Positions 1-6,644 of a stretch of DNA of 8,365 bases are shown here, one piece after another. The stretch comes from Chloroflexota bacterium (GTDB lineage: Bacteria; Chloroflexota; Limnocylindria; Limnocylindrales; CSP1-4). The stretch covers positions 1-8,365 of the forward strand of contig JAJYDP010000185.1 in NCBI GenBank assembly GCA_021777365.1. The letters run 5' to 3'. The notes beneath the pieces are model-generated. The model had not been told where the DNA came from. It searched no databases and saw only the letters and a program-made list of their open reading frames with translations. Both the position numbers and the translations under genes were made by a program. How positions within the stretch are numbered: position 1 is the stretch's first letter; each line of letters starts with the position of its first letter.

Positions 1-375
1 GTTGACGCCCAGGTCCACGACCTCGAACCCGGCCCCGCGCCACATCATCCCCACCAGGTTCTTGCCGATGTCGTGGAGGTCGCCCTCGACGGTGCCCACC
101 ACGGCGGTGAACTCGGGCACCACCCCGGCCGCGACGAGGGCGGGCTCGAGGACCGCCATGCCGGCCTTCATGGCGCGCGCGCTGATGAGCATCTCGGGCA
201 CGAAGACCTCGCCCTCCTGGAAGCGCCGGCCCACCGCGTCCATGGCGGCGGTCATGGCGCCGAGCACCTGCTTGGGCGGGAGCCCCCCGTCGAGCGCGGC
301 CTGCGTGAGGTCGGCCGCGGCGGCCCGGTCGCCCGCCTCCACGGCGGCGGTGAGGTCGGCGAGGTCGGCGGGCAT
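1..375 (-). CDS. Corrinoid (B12)-binding methyl-carrier protein, C-terminus missing
   Basis: The first 125 residues of a protein that runs off the left edge. Residues 1 to about 85 form the helical cap region usual in corrinoid proteins of the MtaC/MtbC/MetH type (GGLPPKQVL near 30-38, then VGRRFQEGEVFVPEMLIS). From about residue 91 the B12-binding Rossmann-like domain begins, with the diagnostic stretch GTVEGDLHDIGKNLV. This contains the D99-x-H101-x-x-G104 motif, whose histidine is the lower axial ligand of the cobalt. Such cytoplasmic proteins carry a methyl group between two methyltransferases. The ATG at 375-373 overlaps the stop of the Gfo/Idh gene as TGATG, with an AAGGGGG-type ribosome site six bases upstream, so translation is probably coupled. 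The family is clear. The methyl donor is unknown, because the partner methyltransferase is not in view. Confidence 0.93.
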   Translation of the reverse strand, partial: MPADLADLTAAVEAGDRAAAADLTQAALDGGLPPKQVLGAMTAAMDAVGRRFQEGEVFVPEMLISARAMKAGMAVLEPALVAAGVVPEFTAVVGTVEGDLHDIGKNLVGMMWRGAGFEVVDLGVN

Positions 376-1604
376 CAGGCGCCCCCTTCCGCCGCGAGCT
401 CGGCCGCGGCCCGGGACCGCTCGTCGGCGATCAGGACGGCCGCCCCGCCCGCGGCGGCGGAGCGCTTCACCGCGTCGAGCACCAGGGTGTTCGCGGTGCC
501 GTCGGCGAAGCTCGACGCGATCCGGCTGGGCGTGTCGCTGGCGACCGCGGTCACGAAGTCGGCCGCCTGGAAGATGAACGCGTCGCCCAGGCCGAAGCCG
601 ACGCCGGCGACCGGCATCACGAGGCCCTCGGCGAGGTACGGATGCTGGGCGCCGAGCAGCACCCGCGTCCAGCCCTCCGTGTAGTGGTCCGCCGAGCCGT
701 CGGCCCAGCCAAACTCGAGCAGCCGCTCCCAGTCGAACGACGCGGACGCCTCGGAGCCCACCAGCACGAACCCGCTGGCGTTCTTGAAGCCGGTCGCGAC
801 CCGGGAGGTGGCGAACGACCCGATGCAGCCGTTCTCGAACTCGGCCAGGAACATCGCCTCGTCGTCGGTCGTGACCGGGCGGGTCTCGTCGGACAGGGCG
901 GCCTTCTCGTGGCCCCGCGTCGCGCCCAGGGCGGGGTGCCGCTCGGGGACGCGGATCGAGAGCACGGCGCCGCGGATCGCCCGCACCTCGCCGAGCATGA
1001 AGCGCGCCGCCTCGACGTTGTGGGCGCCGAGGTCGACCAGGGACCCGCCGCCGGCCTGGGCGAGGTCGTGGCGCCAGGAGAAGGGGACGTCCGCGTCCCG
1101 GCCGCCGTCGGAGAGGTAGCGGCTCATCAGCTGGCGCGGGGCGCCCAGCCGGCCCTGGTCGACGAGGTGCTTCACGGCGGCCACGGGCGGCGCGAAGCGG
1201 TGGGTGAACGCGACGTTCGCGATCACGCCCGCCCGGTCCACCGCGGCCTCCATCGCCATGGCCTCGGCGGCGGTCCGGGCGGTGGGCTTCTCGCACAGGA
1301 TCGCCTTGCCGCGGGAGGCCAGGGCCTCCACGACGGCCCGGTGCTCGCCGTTGGGCAGCACCACGCTGACCGCGTCGATGTCGTCCGCCTCGGCGACGGC
1401 CTCCCAGCTGGTCTCCACGCGCTCGAAGCCGAACTTGCCCGCCAGGTCTTCGGCGAGCGGCCGGTTGGCATCGGCGACAGCAACCGCTTTCACATCCGGC
1501 ACGGCATCGCCGTAGAGCGACTTGAGACTGCGGTAGCCGGCCGCGTGGGCCCGACCGGCCATCCCCGCCCCGATGACCGCGACCCTGATTGCACGCTTGG
1601 TCAT
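375..1604 (-). CDS. Gfo/Idh/MocA family NAD(P)-dependent oxidoreductase
   Basis: A 409-residue cytoplasmic dehydrogenase of the glucose-fructose oxidoreductase/inositol dehydrogenase family. The N-terminal Rossmann fold starts at once with VAVIGAGMAG (G12-x-G14-x-x-G17). The family's CEKP motif is at 104-107, with Lys106 the conserved active-site lysine. The C-terminal domain carries GGGSLVDLGAHNVEAARFML (185-204), the usual GGG..D.G.H substrate-site segment with Asp191 and His195. Members oxidise or epimerise sugars, inositols and related polyols, and the exact substrate cannot be read from sequence. The gene is 134 bases downstream of the zinc dehydrogenase and has its own candidate promoter with an embedded operator. 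Its TGA shares one base with the ATG of the corrinoid gene. The ribosome site before its ATG is weak (GAGG about ten bases away). Confidence 0.93.
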   Translation of the reverse strand: MTKRAIRVAVIGAGMAGRAHAAGYRSLKSLYGDAVPDVKAVAVADANRPLAEDLAGKFGFERVETSWEAVAEADDIDAVSVVLPNGEHRAVVEALASRGKAILCEKPTARTAAEAMAMEAAVDRAGVIANVAFTHRFAPPVAAVKHLVDQGRLGAPRQLMSRYLSDGGRDADVPFSWRHDLAQAGGGSLVDLGAHNVEAARFMLGEVRAIRGAVLSIRVPERHPALGATRGHEKAALSDETRPVTTDDEAMFLAEFENGCIGSFATSRVATGFKNASGFVLVGSEASASFDWERLLEFGWADGSADHYTEGWTRVLLGAQHPYLAEGLVMPVAGVGFGLGDAFIFQAADFVTAVASDTPSRIASSFADGTANTLVLDAVKRSAAAGGAAVLIADERSRAAAELAAEGGA

Positions 1605-1700
1605 GTCAACCCAACCTCGCGGTGATCCCTGAAGCCGAGGCCCGGGCGATCGCCTCCGGGCCGACGCGCCGGAGTGCCGAATCGCCTGACTGCGCCGGTC

Positions 1701-1729
1701 AGGATATCAACCGGTTTCGCATCGCACAA
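1701..1729 (-). promoter_or_regulatory. Candidate promoter of the Gfo/Idh-corrinoid gene pair
   Basis: On the minus strand, TTGTGC (1729-1724) and TATCCT (1706-1701) are separated by exactly 17 bases. They resemble the -35 and -10 boxes of a housekeeping sigma-factor promoter, with three and four consensus matches respectively. The spacer contains the operator-like sequence GAAACCGGTT. Transcription would start near 1694 and leave an untranslated leader of about 90 bases before the ATG at 1604. The gene pair could therefore be transcribed separately from the upstream transporter genes. The box matches are modest. The case rests on the spacing and on the operator position. Confidence 0.5.
1709..1718. 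promoter_or_regulatory. Operator-like site A (AACCGGTTTC)
   Basis: Contains the perfect octamer palindrome AACCGGTT and shares the ten bases AACCGGTTTC with the sites at 6414 and 6647. The match to the site next to the repressor gene extends to 13 bases (AACCGGTTTCGCA). A symmetric site with a central CG is what LacI-family proteins usually bind. It lies between the -35 and -10 boxes of the candidate Gfo/Idh promoter, so a bound repressor would block RNA polymerase. That the regulator is the LacI protein encoded in this window is inference from proximity and from the repeat. Confidence 0.65.
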
Positions 1730-1738
1730 TGCGGGCGG

Positions 1739-2899
1739 TCACGCGGGCGTCGACCCCAGCCACGGGTCGATCACCACCTTGCGGGACGAGGGGTCGATCG
1801 CGGTGAGCACGGCCTCCTCGGCGCGCTCGAGCGGGAAGCGGTGGGACACGAACTCCCGCCACGGGTACTCGTGCAGCGTGCGCGCCATCTGGCGCATCGA
1901 CGGCCCGTAGGCGCCCGCCTCCTGGCCGGGGATCCCGATCATCCGGATGCCCTTGCTGCACAGGTGGCGGTTGGGCGAGATCTCGACCGTGCCCAGGTCG
2001 CTGAAGTTGCCCACCTCGAGGTACGTGCCGCCCGGCCGCAGCAGGTCCAGCGACTCCGGCACGGCGGCCGGCACCCCGGCGCACTCGACCACGACGTCGG
2101 CGCCCCGGCCGCGGGTCAGGTCGCGGACCAGCGCGAGCAGGTCGGCCGCGGTCGCCTCGGCACGGTTGACGGCAACGTCGGCGCCCAGCCGGCGCGCGAA
2201 CTCTAGGCGGTGCGCTGAGAGGTCCACCGCGATGATCGTCCCCGCGCTGAGCATCCGGGCCTTGGCGACGTGGCACAGCCCGAGCGGCCCGGTGCCGAAC
2301 ACCACGACTGTGTCGTCCATCTGGAAGCCCTCGGCCGGGTAGGCGCCGAACTGCTTGGCCCGGTCGAGGCCGATGGTGACCGCGAACACCTCGGCCAGCA
2401 CCGCCACCTCGGACGGCAGGGCGTCCGGCACCCGGAAGATCTTGCTGCCCGGCAGCGCGTACAGGTACTGGGCCCAGCCGCCGAACAGGTGGGGCGGCTC
2501 GGCCGCGGAGATCGTGTTGCCGTAGTCGCGGATGTTCTCGCACAGCGTGTACGGCAGGTCGTGGGTGCACGAGAAGCAGGTGCCGCACACGAGGTTGGGG
2601 CTGACGACCACCCGGTCGCCGACGGCGAGCTCCTCGCCGTCGAAGTCCAGCACCCGGCCGCCGAGGGCGGCCACGGTGCCGACGTTCTCGTGCCCCTGGA
2701 TGATCGGGAACGGCGTGGACGAGGGCTTGGCCGCCCCCGTGTACTGCCCGGTGTAGCCCTCGTAGGTGTGCTTGTCGGTGCCGCAGATCCCCGACAGCTC
2801 GTTCCGGACCAGCACGGCGCCGGGCGCCGGCTCCGGCACCGGGAACTCCGCCAGCTCGTACCGGCGGGGCGCGACCAGCATCACGGCCCTTGCAGACAT
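1739..2899 (-). CDS. Zinc-binding medium-chain alcohol/polyol dehydrogenase
   Basis: A 386-residue cytoplasmic enzyme of the medium-chain dehydrogenase superfamily (threonine, sorbitol or inositol dehydrogenase type), oxidising a secondary alcohol with NAD(P). Catalytic-zinc residues are visible as Cys39 in GICGTDKH, His70-Glu71 in GHE, and probably Glu170. The structural-zinc lobe has four cysteines at 105, 108, 111 and 120. The nucleotide fold has GTGPLG at 202-207, followed by an acidic residue (Asp226) after the second strand, which favours NAD. The start at 2899 was chosen over an in-frame ATG at 2962 because a GGAGG ribosome site lies eight bases before it and the family sequence begins right after it. 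It lies 115 bases after the ATPase gene. The paired Gfo/Idh gene suggests two successive oxidations of one imported polyol. Substrate unknown. Confidence 0.92.
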   Translation of the reverse strand: MSARAVMLVAPRRYELAEFPVPEPAPGAVLVRNELSGICGTDKHTYEGYTGQYTGAAKPSSTPFPIIQGHENVGTVAALGGRVLDFDGEELAVGDRVVVSPNLVCGTCFSCTHDLPYTLCENIRDYGNTISAAEPPHLFGGWAQYLYALPGSKIFRVPDALPSEVAVLAEVFAVTIGLDRAKQFGAYPAEGFQMDDTVVVFGTGPLGLCHVAKARMLSAGTIIAVDLSAHRLEFARRLGADVAVNRAEATAADLLALVRDLTRGRGADVVVECAGVPAAVPESLDLLRPGGTYLEVGNFSDLGTVEISPNRHLCSKGIRMIGIPGQEAGAYGPSMRQMARTLHEYPWREFVSHRFPLERAEEAVLTAIDPSSRKVVIDPWLGSTPA

Positions 2900-2931
2900 C
2901 CGCCCATCCTCCACTGGAGTGCCGGCCGCCC

Positions 2932-2955
2932 TCGGCCCCCCGGCGGCGGGGCCGG
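2932..2955 (-). other. Small hairpin in the gap between ATPase and dehydrogenase genes
   Basis: The 115-base gap 2900-3014 holds no gene. Within it, CGGCCCC (2933-2939) and GGGGCCG (2948-2954) form a seven-pair stem around an eight-base loop. No run of T follows on the minus strand, so it is not a standard intrinsic terminator. It could slow RNA decay or reduce read-through between the transport and enzyme sections. GC-rich DNA often makes such stems by chance. Confidence 0.3.
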
Positions 2956-3014
2956 TGGGCACGACGGCGCGGCGGTCGCCGGGCGCTCGTCCGGCCGCCG
3001 CCGACGGCCCGCGG

Positions 3015-3914
3015 TCAGATCTCGCCAGCGGCGTCCTGGGCCAGCTCCTGCGCCGCCTCCCGGATCGCCGGCTGGTCCGGTCCGAGCCGCTGCAGCTCGT
3101 GGCTGAGCTGGGCGAGCTCCTCGCCGCCGGCCATCATCTGGGTCAGCTCCGCGACGTTGATCTGGTCCTTGGTGTAGCTGCCCATCACCCGCCCCAGCTT
3201 GAGCAGCACGAAGCGGTCGCCGACGGGATACGCGTGGTGCGGGTTGTGGGTGATGAGGATCACGCCCCGGCCCATGTCGCGCGCCTGCAGGACGTACTTG
3301 AGCACGATGCCCGACTGGCGGACCCCCAGCGCGGACGTCGGCTCGTCGAGGATCAGCACCCGCGCCCCGAAGTACACGGCGCGCGAGATGGCCACGGCCT
3401 GCCGCTCGCCGCCGGACAGCGTGCCGACGTACTGGTTCGGGTCGGAGACGTTGATGCCCATCTTGGCCATCTCGACCTTCATGACGTCCTTCGCGCGCCC
3501 CTGGTCGAGGAACCGGATCGGGCCGAACGAGCGGGTGGGCTCCTGGCCGAGGAAGAAGTTGCGCCAGACCGACATCATCGGCACGGTCGCGAGGTCCTGG
3601 AACACGGTCGCGATGCCGTGCGCCCTCGCCTCTCGTGGTCCGGAGAAGTGGATCGGGTTGCCGTCCACCAGGATCTCGCCCTCGTCCGGGGGGAACACGC
3701 CGGACAGGGTCTTGATCAGCGACGACTTGCCGGCGCCGTTGTCGCCGAGGACGCAGGTGACCTCGCCGGCCCGGACCTCGAGCGACACGTCGCGCAGGGC
3801 GATGACGCTGCCGAAGTACTTGCTGACGTGGCGCGCCTCGAGGAGCGGGACGGCCCGCGGGGAGCCGCCCGGCGCTTCCTGGACGCTGGCGTTGGGAGCG
3901 GGGTTGCCGGTCAT
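3015..3914 (-). CDS. Sugar ABC transporter ATP-binding protein (CUT2, single-domain FrcA type)
   Basis: A 299-residue ATPase that powers the adjacent permease from the cytoplasmic side of the membrane. All nucleotide-binding motifs are present: Walker [10 protein letters not shown] (57-65), Q-loop Gln106 in VFQDL, signature LSGGE (166-170), Walker B VLILDEP (186-192) with catalytic Glu191, and switch His223. It has one nucleotide-binding domain. Ribose, xylose and galactose importers of this class usually have two fused domains of about 500 residues, so this belongs with the shorter FrcA-like branch and probably works as a homodimer. The ends are long: about 23 residues precede the domain, and a helical Glu/Gln/Ala-rich tail follows about residue 262. 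The ATG at 3914 overlaps the permease stop as ATGA, and GAGGG lies seven bases upstream. Confidence 0.95.
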   Translation of the reverse strand: MTGNPAPNASVQEAPGGSPRAVPLLEARHVSKYFGSVIALRDVSLEVRAGEVTCVLGDNGAGKSSLIKTLSGVFPPDEGEILVDGNPIHFSGPREARAHGIATVFQDLATVPMMSVWRNFFLGQEPTRSFGPIRFLDQGRAKDVMKVEMAKMGINVSDPNQYVGTLSGGERQAVAISRAVYFGARVLILDEPTSALGVRQSGIVLKYVLQARDMGRGVILITHNPHHAYPVGDRFVLLKLGRVMGSYTKDQINVAELTQMMAGGEELAQLSHELQRLGPDQPAIREAAQELAQDAAGEI

Positions 3915-4984
3915 CGACGTGCCCTCTGTGCCTGGCGGAACGTCACCGCGTTCACGATCACGCCGAACAGCAGCAGGATCCCGAGGAAGGCGAAGCCCCA
4001 CTGGCTCGGCCAGCGCGCGTAGATCACCCCCTGGAGCGCCATGCCGATGATCGCGGCGCCGATCGACGCGCCGAGGACGGATCCGTAGCCGCCCGTCAGC
4101 AGGCAGCCGCCGACGACGGCCGCGACGATGTAGTACAGCTCGTAGCCGACGCCCTGCTCGGAGACGGCGGACAGGCCGGCGGTGAACTGGATCGTGCCCA
4201 CCAGCCAGGCGCCGAGCGCCGTGCCCACGAACAGCAGGATCTTGGTGGCGCCGACCGGCACCCCGACGTTGCGCGCCGCGTTCGGCTCGCCGCCCGCCGC
4301 GAAGATCCAGTTGCCGACGGTGGTCCGGGACAGGATGACCATCCCGAGGATCGTCACCCCGAGCCACCAGAAGAGGGCGACGGGGAAGGCCGGCTGCGAC
4401 CCGACGCTGCCGCCGAAGATGGCCTTGGCGAGGTCGGTGCCGGCGGGCGGGTTGAGCACGGTGACGACCGTGCTGTTGGCGTTGATCGCCTCAACGAGGC
4501 CGACCGAGGTGCCGCGCAGGACGAAGAACGTCGCCAGCGTGACGATGAAGCTGGGCAGCTTGGTCTTGACCACCAGGAAGCCGTTGAACAGCCCGACCAG
4601 CACGGCGAACACGCCGGAGAGCGCGATGCACAGCCAGATGTTCCAGCCGAACTCGTTGGCGAGGAGGCCGATCATGATCGCGGTGGCGCCGGTGAGGACG
4701 CCGGCCGACAGGTCGAATTCGCCGCCGATCATCAGCAGGCCAACCGGGACCGCCATGATCCCGAACTGCCAGGCCTGGGTCAGCCAGCCGACGAAGCCGG
4801 CCTGCGACAGCCACAGCGGGCTGGACACGGGGTTGACCGCGAAGATCAGGAAGATGGCCAGCGCGGCGAGCGCGGCCCCGACCTCCGGTCTGCGGAAGAT
4901 GCGGGTCACGGTCCTCGCCGCGACAACGCGGTCACCACGGCCGCTCGTAGGCCCGGCCTGCTTCGTCGTGTTGGGCACGTCCAT
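3911..4984 (-). CDS. Sugar ABC transporter permease (CUT2, RbsC/FrcC-like)
   Basis: A 357-residue integral membrane protein with about ten hydrophobic segments (near 36-50, 70-87, 95-110, 116-138, 144-165, 201-219, 246-266, 284-296, 301-320 and 328-346). Family marks are GGEFDLSAG (88-96) and the cytoplasmic loop [14 protein letters not shown] (229-242), which contacts the ATPase, followed by the glycine-rich [16 protein letters not shown]. It would act as a homodimer. The start at 4984 gives a short polar N-terminus. A reading frame continues upstream to 5053, but that extension would translate one arm of the palindrome at 5015-5048. The AGGAGG at 5004-4999 is 14 bases from the chosen ATG, an unusually long spacing, so the start is less certain than the gene. 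Confidence 0.94.
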   Translation of the reverse strand: MDVPNTTKQAGPTSGRGDRVVAARTVTRIFRRPEVGAALAALAIFLIFAVNPVSSPLWLSQAGFVGWLTQAWQFGIMAVPVGLLMIGGEFDLSAGVLTGATAIMIGLLANEFGWNIWLCIALSGVFAVLVGLFNGFLVVKTKLPSFIVTLATFFVLRGTSVGLVEAINANSTVVTVLNPPAGTDLAKAIFGGSVGSQPAFPVALFWWLGVTILGMVILSRTTVGNWIFAAGGEPNAARNVGVPVGATKILLFVGTALGAWLVGTIQFTAGLSAVSEQGVGYELYYIVAAVVGGCLLTGGYGSVLGASIGAAIIGMALQGVIYARWPSQWGFAFLGILLLFGVIVNAVTFRQAQRARR

Positions 4985-5014
4985 GGCGCAGTCGCCCGCC
5001 TCCTCGCTGCTCGC

Positions 5015-5048
5015 ACTGCCCGGGCCGGGGATCCCCGGCCCGGGCAGT
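5015..5048 (-). other. 34-base perfect palindrome between binding-protein and permease genes
   Basis: Seventeen bases on each side of the centre (between 5031 and 5032) are fully complementary. The left arm starts ACTGCCCGGGCC and the centre is GGGGATCCCC. As RNA it gives a very stable GC-rich stem with a minimal loop. On the transcribed strand it is followed by GCGAGCAGCGAGGAGG rather than a T-run, so it is not a classic intrinsic terminator. Its place in the 97-base gap right after the binding-protein gene is where many sugar operons carry a stem that protects the upstream RNA or limits read-through, raising binding protein over permease. It also lies just ahead of the permease ribosome site. 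The palindrome is certain and its role inferred. Confidence 0.75.
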
Positions 5049-5081
5049 TGCACCTAGTGCGTCTGTGGGGAGCGCCGAGGG

Positions 5082-6149
5082 TCAGGACTCGCCGGCGGCG
5101 GCCCCGGCCTCCACGTTGGAGACGTTGGTCTTGTCCACGAGGAGCGGGCCCGTCGCGACGGTGGTGCCGCCGCCGACGCTGGCGCCGTAGTGGGCCTTGT
5201 AGAGCTGGAGGAACACGATCGGCAGGTAGCCCTGCAGGTACTGCTGCTGGTCCACGATGAAGTCGAGCGTGCCGGCCTTGACGGCCGAGATCGCCCAGCT
5301 GTTGAGGTCGAAGGTCGCCAGCTTGATCGTGCTGCCGCTTGGCAAGGCCGCCTGGACACCCTGCGCGATGGCGTTGTTGAGGGTCATGACAGCGGTGATG
5401 CCGGGGTGCGCCTGGAGGTACGCGGTGACCTGCTGCGCCGAGGCCTGGGGGTTCTGGGCCGCGTTCGCGACGCTCAGGGTCAGCTCGGTGCAGGCCGGGC
5501 CGGAGGCCGGCGCGTCGCCCGTCGAGCAGGTGGCGCCGGTGCCCAGGGCCTGCGCGATGCCGTTGCAGCGGTCGAGCAGGTTCTGGCCGCTCTGGTGGAT
5601 GACGCACAGGACGTTGTCGGCCTTCTCCGCCATGAACCGGGCGCCGGCCTGCTTGCCGGCGAGCGATTCGGGCTGGCCGACGCAGGTCATGGCGCCGGAG
5701 GCCGCGATGTCGGCGTCGTCGCAGCCCGCGTTGATGAGGACGACCGGGATGCCGGCCTTGGCGGCGGCCGCGAGCGTCGGGTTCATCAGGCTCGGGTTGT
5801 GGTCGGACACCGCCAGGCCGTCAACCTTCTGGTTGATCGCGTCCTGGATCGCCTGGTTCTCGGCGTTGTCGTCAGGCTGGGCCTGGCCCTGCTGCTGCGA
5901 GCCGTAGACCTCGGAGAGGGCGCAGCCCGTCGCAGCGGAGGCGTCCTTGGCCCCCTTGTACACGACGCTCCAGAAGCTGCCGTTGTCGCCGTGGGTGATC
6001 ACCGCGAACTTGTACGGGCAGCTGGCCGCGGTGCCCGAGCCGGACCCGGACCCTGCGCTCGCCGCGGGCGAAGCGGTCGCCGTGCTGCTGCTGCAGGCGC
6101 CGACGGCGAGCGCCGACACCATGACCAGAGCCGTCAAGGCTCGTCTCAT
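5082..6149 (-). CDS. Sugar ABC transporter substrate-binding lipoprotein (periplasmic-binding-protein family 4)
   Basis: A 355-residue exported receptor that hands substrate to the CUT2 permease. The N-terminus is a lipoprotein signal (MRR, a hydrophobic stretch, then VGAC with lipidated Cys19), followed by a Ser/Ala/Gly-rich linker to about residue 43. The mature domain shows family features: HGDNGSFW near 53-60, INAGC at 139-143, TLNNAIAQG near 256-264, and DLNSWAISAVKAGTLDFIVD (281-300) with QQQYLQGYLP after it. The class binds monosaccharides, inositols or similar polyols, and the ligand is not readable here. The mature protein has eight cysteines besides Cys19 (44, 76, 143, 156, 182, 195, 208, 220), so up to four disulfides are possible. 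The start is fixed by AAGGAGGAG just upstream and by the signal peptide. First gene of the leftward cluster. Confidence 0.95.
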   Translation of the reverse strand: MRRALTALVMVSALAVGACSSSTATASPAASAGSGSGSGTAASCPYKFAVITHGDNGSFWSVVYKGAKDASAATGCALSEVYGSQQQGQAQPDDNAENQAIQDAINQKVDGLAVSDHNPSLMNPTLAAAAKAGIPVVLINAGCDDADIAASGAMTCVGQPESLAGKQAGARFMAEKADNVLCVIHQSGQNLLDRCNGIAQALGTGATCSTGDAPASGPACTELTLSVANAAQNPQASAQQVTAYLQAHPGITAVMTLNNAIAQGVQAALPSGSTIKLATFDLNSWAISAVKAGTLDFIVDQQQYLQGYLPIVFLQLYKAHYGASVGGGTTVATGPLLVDKTNVSNVEAGAAAGES

Positions 6150-6157
6150 CGCAGATG

Positions 6158-6166
6158 CTCCTCCTT
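6158..6166 (-). promoter_or_regulatory. Strong ribosome binding site of the binding-protein gene
   Basis: Reads AAGGAGGAG on the minus strand, eight bases before the ATG at 6149. It is the strongest ribosome site that immediately precedes a gene of this cluster, which fits the high output needed for a binding protein. Confidence 0.75.
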
Positions 6167-6386
6167 ATGGGTTCCTCGATGACCACCAGCGGTCACCACC
6201 ACCACCTCCAGCGTCGGTCAGCTCCTCGGCGGCACGCGCCGGCCGATCACGACCCCGGACGGTCTGTCGCGCCTAACGAGACCGCTCTCACCTCCTTGGT
6301 CTGCCCTGAGCTCCCCCTCCAGGAGGCCTCCAGGGCCTGCGGCGCGGCTGGTGCCGCCCGGCTGGAATTGTGCTCTACGCTCCGGA

Positions 6387-6401
6387 CGGACCGGCGGTCC
6401 G
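6387..6401. repeat. Short inverted repeat beside operator B
   Basis: CGGACC and GGTCCG, each six bases and fully complementary, are separated by GGC. The repeat ends 12 bases from operator-like site B. It could be a second regulator's site or a small RNA stem if the transporter promoter lies further upstream. No function can be assigned. Confidence 0.35.
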
Positions 6402-6413
6402 AAGTGCTCTCGC

Positions 6414-6423
6414 AACCGGTTTC
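6414..6423. promoter_or_regulatory. Operator-like site B (AACCGGTTTC)
   Basis: Identical over ten bases to sites A and C. One more base to the left it differs from the symmetric form (GCAACCGGTTTC here, GAAACCGGTTTC at site C). It lies 264 bases before the start of the binding-protein gene, so the transporter promoter may be far upstream of the coding region with a long leader. Alternatively, the site may work by looping to site C, about 233 bases away centre to centre (close to 22 helical turns). Confidence 0.6.
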
Positions 6424-6644
6424 CGTGCATGAGCCCCAGATCGACGCCCCGCCCTGCGGCTGTCCCGGCCAGGCGATTGACCGCCTGCCGGGTCGGCGAG
6501 CCTGTTGTCGGACGGGACGACGATCATGGTTGCGGCATCATCCCACTCCACGCAATCGTTTGCAGCAACGAACCGGCACGGTACCGACCCCGGCGTGACG
6601 TCGGGAGTGCCACATGGCCCGGTCCCGCCGCCACCGGCCAGTCA

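Noticed and set aside
642..1625. A 327-codon open frame on the plus strand opposite the Gfo/Idh gene
   Set aside because: It has a low-complexity Gly/Arg/Ala/Val composition without domain features, and the minus strand carries an unmistakable dehydrogenase. Long antisense frames are common in DNA this GC-rich. The same holds for the plus-strand frames at 2766-4022, 4182-5057 and 5190-6182.
2900..2962. Longer zinc-dehydrogenase start at 2962
   Set aside because: The added 21 residues are Gly/Pro/Ala-rich and unlike the family. The GGAGG ribosome site points to the ATG at 2899.
4740..4749. AACCGG half-sites inside genes (near 3510, 4742, 5636, 7300)
   Set aside because: They lack the TT half of the palindrome and occur within codons at a frequency expected from composition.
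4985..5053. Longer permease start at 5053
   Set aside because: The added residues would be a translation of the palindrome arm and of the ribosome site. The shorter protein fits the family better.
6148..6207. A leader peptide of about 18 codons (GTG repeats, ending with a TGA that overlaps the binding-protein ATG)
   Set aside because: The overlap is suggestive, but its start lies in a GTG/GGT low-complexity run without a well-spaced ribosome site, and the peptide has no regulatory codon bias. Probably chance.
6218..6430. A 70-codon frame on the minus strand in the divergent region
   Set aside because: It has no ribosome site at its ATG, no recognisable features, and overlaps operator B and the inverted repeat. 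More likely non-coding.
6552..6563. GCAATCGTTTGC as a fourth operator
   Set aside because: It is an imperfect palindrome with a central CG, in the general style of LacI-family sites, but it does not share the AACCGGTT core. It could serve another regulator. Too weak to list.
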